Origin: SIG440 sp045648175
GTDB lineage: Bacteria; Bacillota; Clostridia; Monoglobales; Monoglobaceae
NCBI GenBank assembly: GCA_045648175.1
Contig: JAZRNN010000065.1
Span: 1 to 15,724, forward strand
Length of the DNA stretch: 15,724 nt
Reading direction: 5' to 3'
Shown here piece after piece: positions 14,188 to 15,724 of this stretch (position 1 is its first letter; each line of letters starts with the position of its first letter). The translations under genes were made by a program, and so were the position numbers. The notes below the pieces were generated by a model. That model was not told the DNA's origin and did no database searches. It saw only the letters and a program-made list of their open reading frames with translations.

Positions 14188-15639
14188 ATGAAGGCTTTAT
14201 TTGTGGCGATAAATGCCAAGTATGTTCACACGAATATTGCGGTCAGATATCTGACCCGTTATTGCAGTCGGGCGGGAATTAAGTGTGATTTTCGTGAATT
14301 TACAATAAATGAGCCAAAGGATAATATTCTTGAAAAGCTGTATATATCAGATTGTGATGTATACGGCTTTTCGTGCTATATCTGGAATATTGGTACAGTT
14401 CTTGAAATCTGCAGAAATCTTAAACAATTAAAGCCTTGCTGTAAAATATTTCTTGGCGGTCCGGAAGTTTCGTTTGATGCGGAGGAATTGTTGAAAAGTA
14501 ATGAAAGTATAGATAATATAATATGCGGCGAGGGCGAAATTGCAGTTGAAAAGTTCTTGAAAAATATTCCTGGCGAAAGATGCGTGATACACGGAACTCA
14601 GTTGAAATCGTTGGATGATTTGCCGTTTCCTTACGCTGATAACGATTTAAAGGCTGTTGTCAAGGGTGAAAAATTGGTGTATTACGAAACAAGCCGTGGT
14701 TGTCCTTTTAACTGTGCATATTGTCTTTCGTCTGTTGATTGTGGAGTAAGATTTTTGAGTATTGACCGTGTCAAGACAGAATTAAAGCACTTTGTTGATG
14801 CGGGAGTGATGACAGTAAAATTTGTTGACCGTACATTCAATGCAGATAAATCACGTGCCATTGAAATATGGGAATATATACTCAGCCTGTCAGGAGATAC
14901 CCGTTTTCATTTTGAAATAGGCGCCGACCTTTTAGATGACAGGTCGGTTGAGGTGCTCAAAAAAGCTCCAAAGGATAAGTTTCAATTTGAGATAGGAGTG
15001 CAAAGTACAAATCCCAAAACTATTGCAGAAATCAGCCGTACAATGAATTTTAATACTTTAAGCCGAAATGTTACAGAACTTAAAGAAAATACAAACGTGT
15101 CACTACACCTTGATTTGATTGCCGGGCTTCCTTGTGAAGACTATAACTCCTTTAAAACCTCTTTTAATGATGTATATAATCTATCACCTGATGTACTGCA
15201 ACTTGGCTATTTAAAACTTTTAAAAGGGTCACAGTTGCGTAAAGACATTAATAAATATGGAATTGTTTTTAATGCATATGCTCCATATAATGTGTTTTCA
15301 TCAAACTGGTTGTCTTATGAAGAAATAATTAAATTGAAAGCAGTGGAGGATGTTCTGGAAAGATATTTTAATTCGGGAAGATTTGTCCGAACTTTGAGTG
15401 TTGCTGTGCAACTTTTTGATACACCATTTGATTTTTATTGCATGTTGTCTGAGTTTTGGTGTGAAAAAGGCTTGATTGGACAAGGTGTAAAAAGGATAAC
15501 GCTTTATCAGCTTCTATATGACTTTTTATGCAAAGAACTAATAGAACAAGATGTAAATAGGGTTGTTGTCGAAATGAAAAAGGATTTTTCTTTGTGGCAT
15601 TCAAACGGAGTCGGCACACCGGATTGGTATAGAAGGTAA
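14188..15639 (+). CDS. B12-binding-domain radical SAM protein (DUF4080-like)
   Basis: A 483-residue protein starting 3 bases after luxS. Residues 1-125 look like a cobalamin-binding Rossmann domain (KALFVAINAKYVHTNIAVRYL, GFSCYIWNIG, FLGGPEVSFD, ICGEGE). The radical SAM domain begins at about 160 with C172, C176 and C179 in ETSRGCPFNCAYCLSS and continues with FVDRTFN and FEIGVQS motifs. The last 130 or so residues resemble the DUF4080 extension. By family it is a cobalamin-dependent methylase or related enzyme of unknown substrate, often found in Clostridia. The length is somewhat short for the family as I remember it. The frame ends at a TAA 15 bases before a large palindrome, and an insertion truncating the 3' end cannot be excluded. 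Confidence 0.88.
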   Translation: MKALFVAINAKYVHTNIAVRYLTRYCSRAGIKCDFREFTINEPKDNILEKLYISDCDVYGFSCYIWNIGTVLEICRNLKQLKPCCKIFLGGPEVSFDAEELLKSNESIDNIICGEGEIAVEKFLKNIPGERCVIHGTQLKSLDDLPFPYADNDLKAVVKGEKLVYYETSRGCPFNCAYCLSSVDCGVRFLSIDRVKTELKHFVDAGVMTVKFVDRTFNADKSRAIEIWEYILSLSGDTRFHFEIGADLLDDRSVEVLKKAPKDKFQFEIGVQSTNPKTIAEISRTMNFNTLSRNVTELKENTNVSLHLDLIAGLPCEDYNSFKTSFNDVYNLSPDVLQLGYLKLLKGSQLRKDINKYGIVFNAYAPYNVFSSNWLSYEEIIKLKAVEDVLERYFNSGRFVRTLSVAVQLFDTPFDFYCMLSEFWCEKGLIGQGVKRITLYQLLYDFLCKELIEQDVNRVVVEMKKDFSLWHSNGVGTPDWYRR

Positions 15640-15653
15640 AAAAACAGCAGACG

Positions 15654-15702
15654 ATTTGATATCCCCCCCAAAAGTTAGACACTTTTGGGGTGCATATCAA
15701 AT
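15654..15702. mobile_element. 49-base palindrome resembling an IS3-type insertion sequence end
   Basis: Outer arms ATTTGATAT / ATATCAAAT and inner arms CCCCAAAAGT / ACTTTTGGGG are perfect, separated by CCC and TGC, with a TAGAC loop. CCCCAAAAGTTAGACA is, from memory, a common end of IS3/IS150-family elements in Firmicutes. No transposase is inside the window, so it would lie beyond the right edge, or this is a solo hairpin or terminator of the preceding operon. Confidence 0.4.
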
Positions 15703-15710
15703 TCCTGCGG

Positions 15711-15722
15711 TTAAACGTTTAA
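15711..15722. repeat. Perfect 12-base palindrome at the window edge
   Basis: TTAAACGTTTAA is an exact palindrome, 8 bases beyond the large hairpin. It could be an operator or chance in AT-rich DNA. Confidence 0.3.
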
Positions 15723-15724
15723 AT

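Overview
This is an AT-rich chromosomal window from a Gram-positive anaerobe, most likely a member of the class Clostridia (gut Oscillospirales or Lachnospirales type). The reasons are the strong AGGAGG-type ribosome binding sites, the frequent TTG/GTG starts (1243, 5436, 6292, 9814), sigma-A promoters of the TTGACA-17-TATAAT type, a HAMP/SpoIIE-phosphatase/HATPase regulator, and the recA-recX-rimO-pgsA and acpP-rnc-radical SAM gene blocks. Species cannot be fixed from sequence reading alone.

Layout. 1-1872: the 3' part of a partner-switching regulator (HAMP stub, PP2C phosphatase, anti-sigma-type kinase domain) and a small co-transcribed gene of unknown function. 1873-5060: a patchy accessory stretch with a secreted InlB-repeat protein, an integrase-like protein that has both arm-binding domains but no catalytic domain, a two-helix membrane protein and a TetR-family regulator. 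It ends at a complete tRNA-Pro(CGG) on the minus strand. 5061-5435: a second, broken copy of the tRNA-Pro (5' half only) that sits directly behind a perfect consensus promoter. A 13-base shared core and TGTGGTCAAA repeats lie around the two tRNA copies. I read this as the scar of one or more integrative elements that used the tRNA as attachment site. 5436-7995: a two-gene acyl-activation/acyl-transfer operon (E2-like acyltransferase overlapping an acyl-CoA synthetase-like ligase).

7996-15639: housekeeping core. recA-recX-rimO-pgsA form one transcription unit behind two tandem promoters. acpP has its own promoter, flanked by a perfect 9-base inverted repeat, and a terminator. rnc, an Elp3-like radical SAM gene, luxS and a B12-binding radical SAM gene follow with overlaps or 3-base gaps. 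The window ends in a large palindrome that looks like the tip of an IS3-type insertion sequence.

The genes combine into DNA repair (RecA/RecX), ribosome and RNA modification (RimO, Elp3-like, RNase III), membrane lipid synthesis (PgsA, ACP), activated-methyl-cycle recycling (LuxS) and stress/sporulation-type signalling (PP2C-kinase). Nothing here is a complete unknown defence or mobile system. The most unusual parts are the split tRNA-Pro locus and the catalysis-free integrase.
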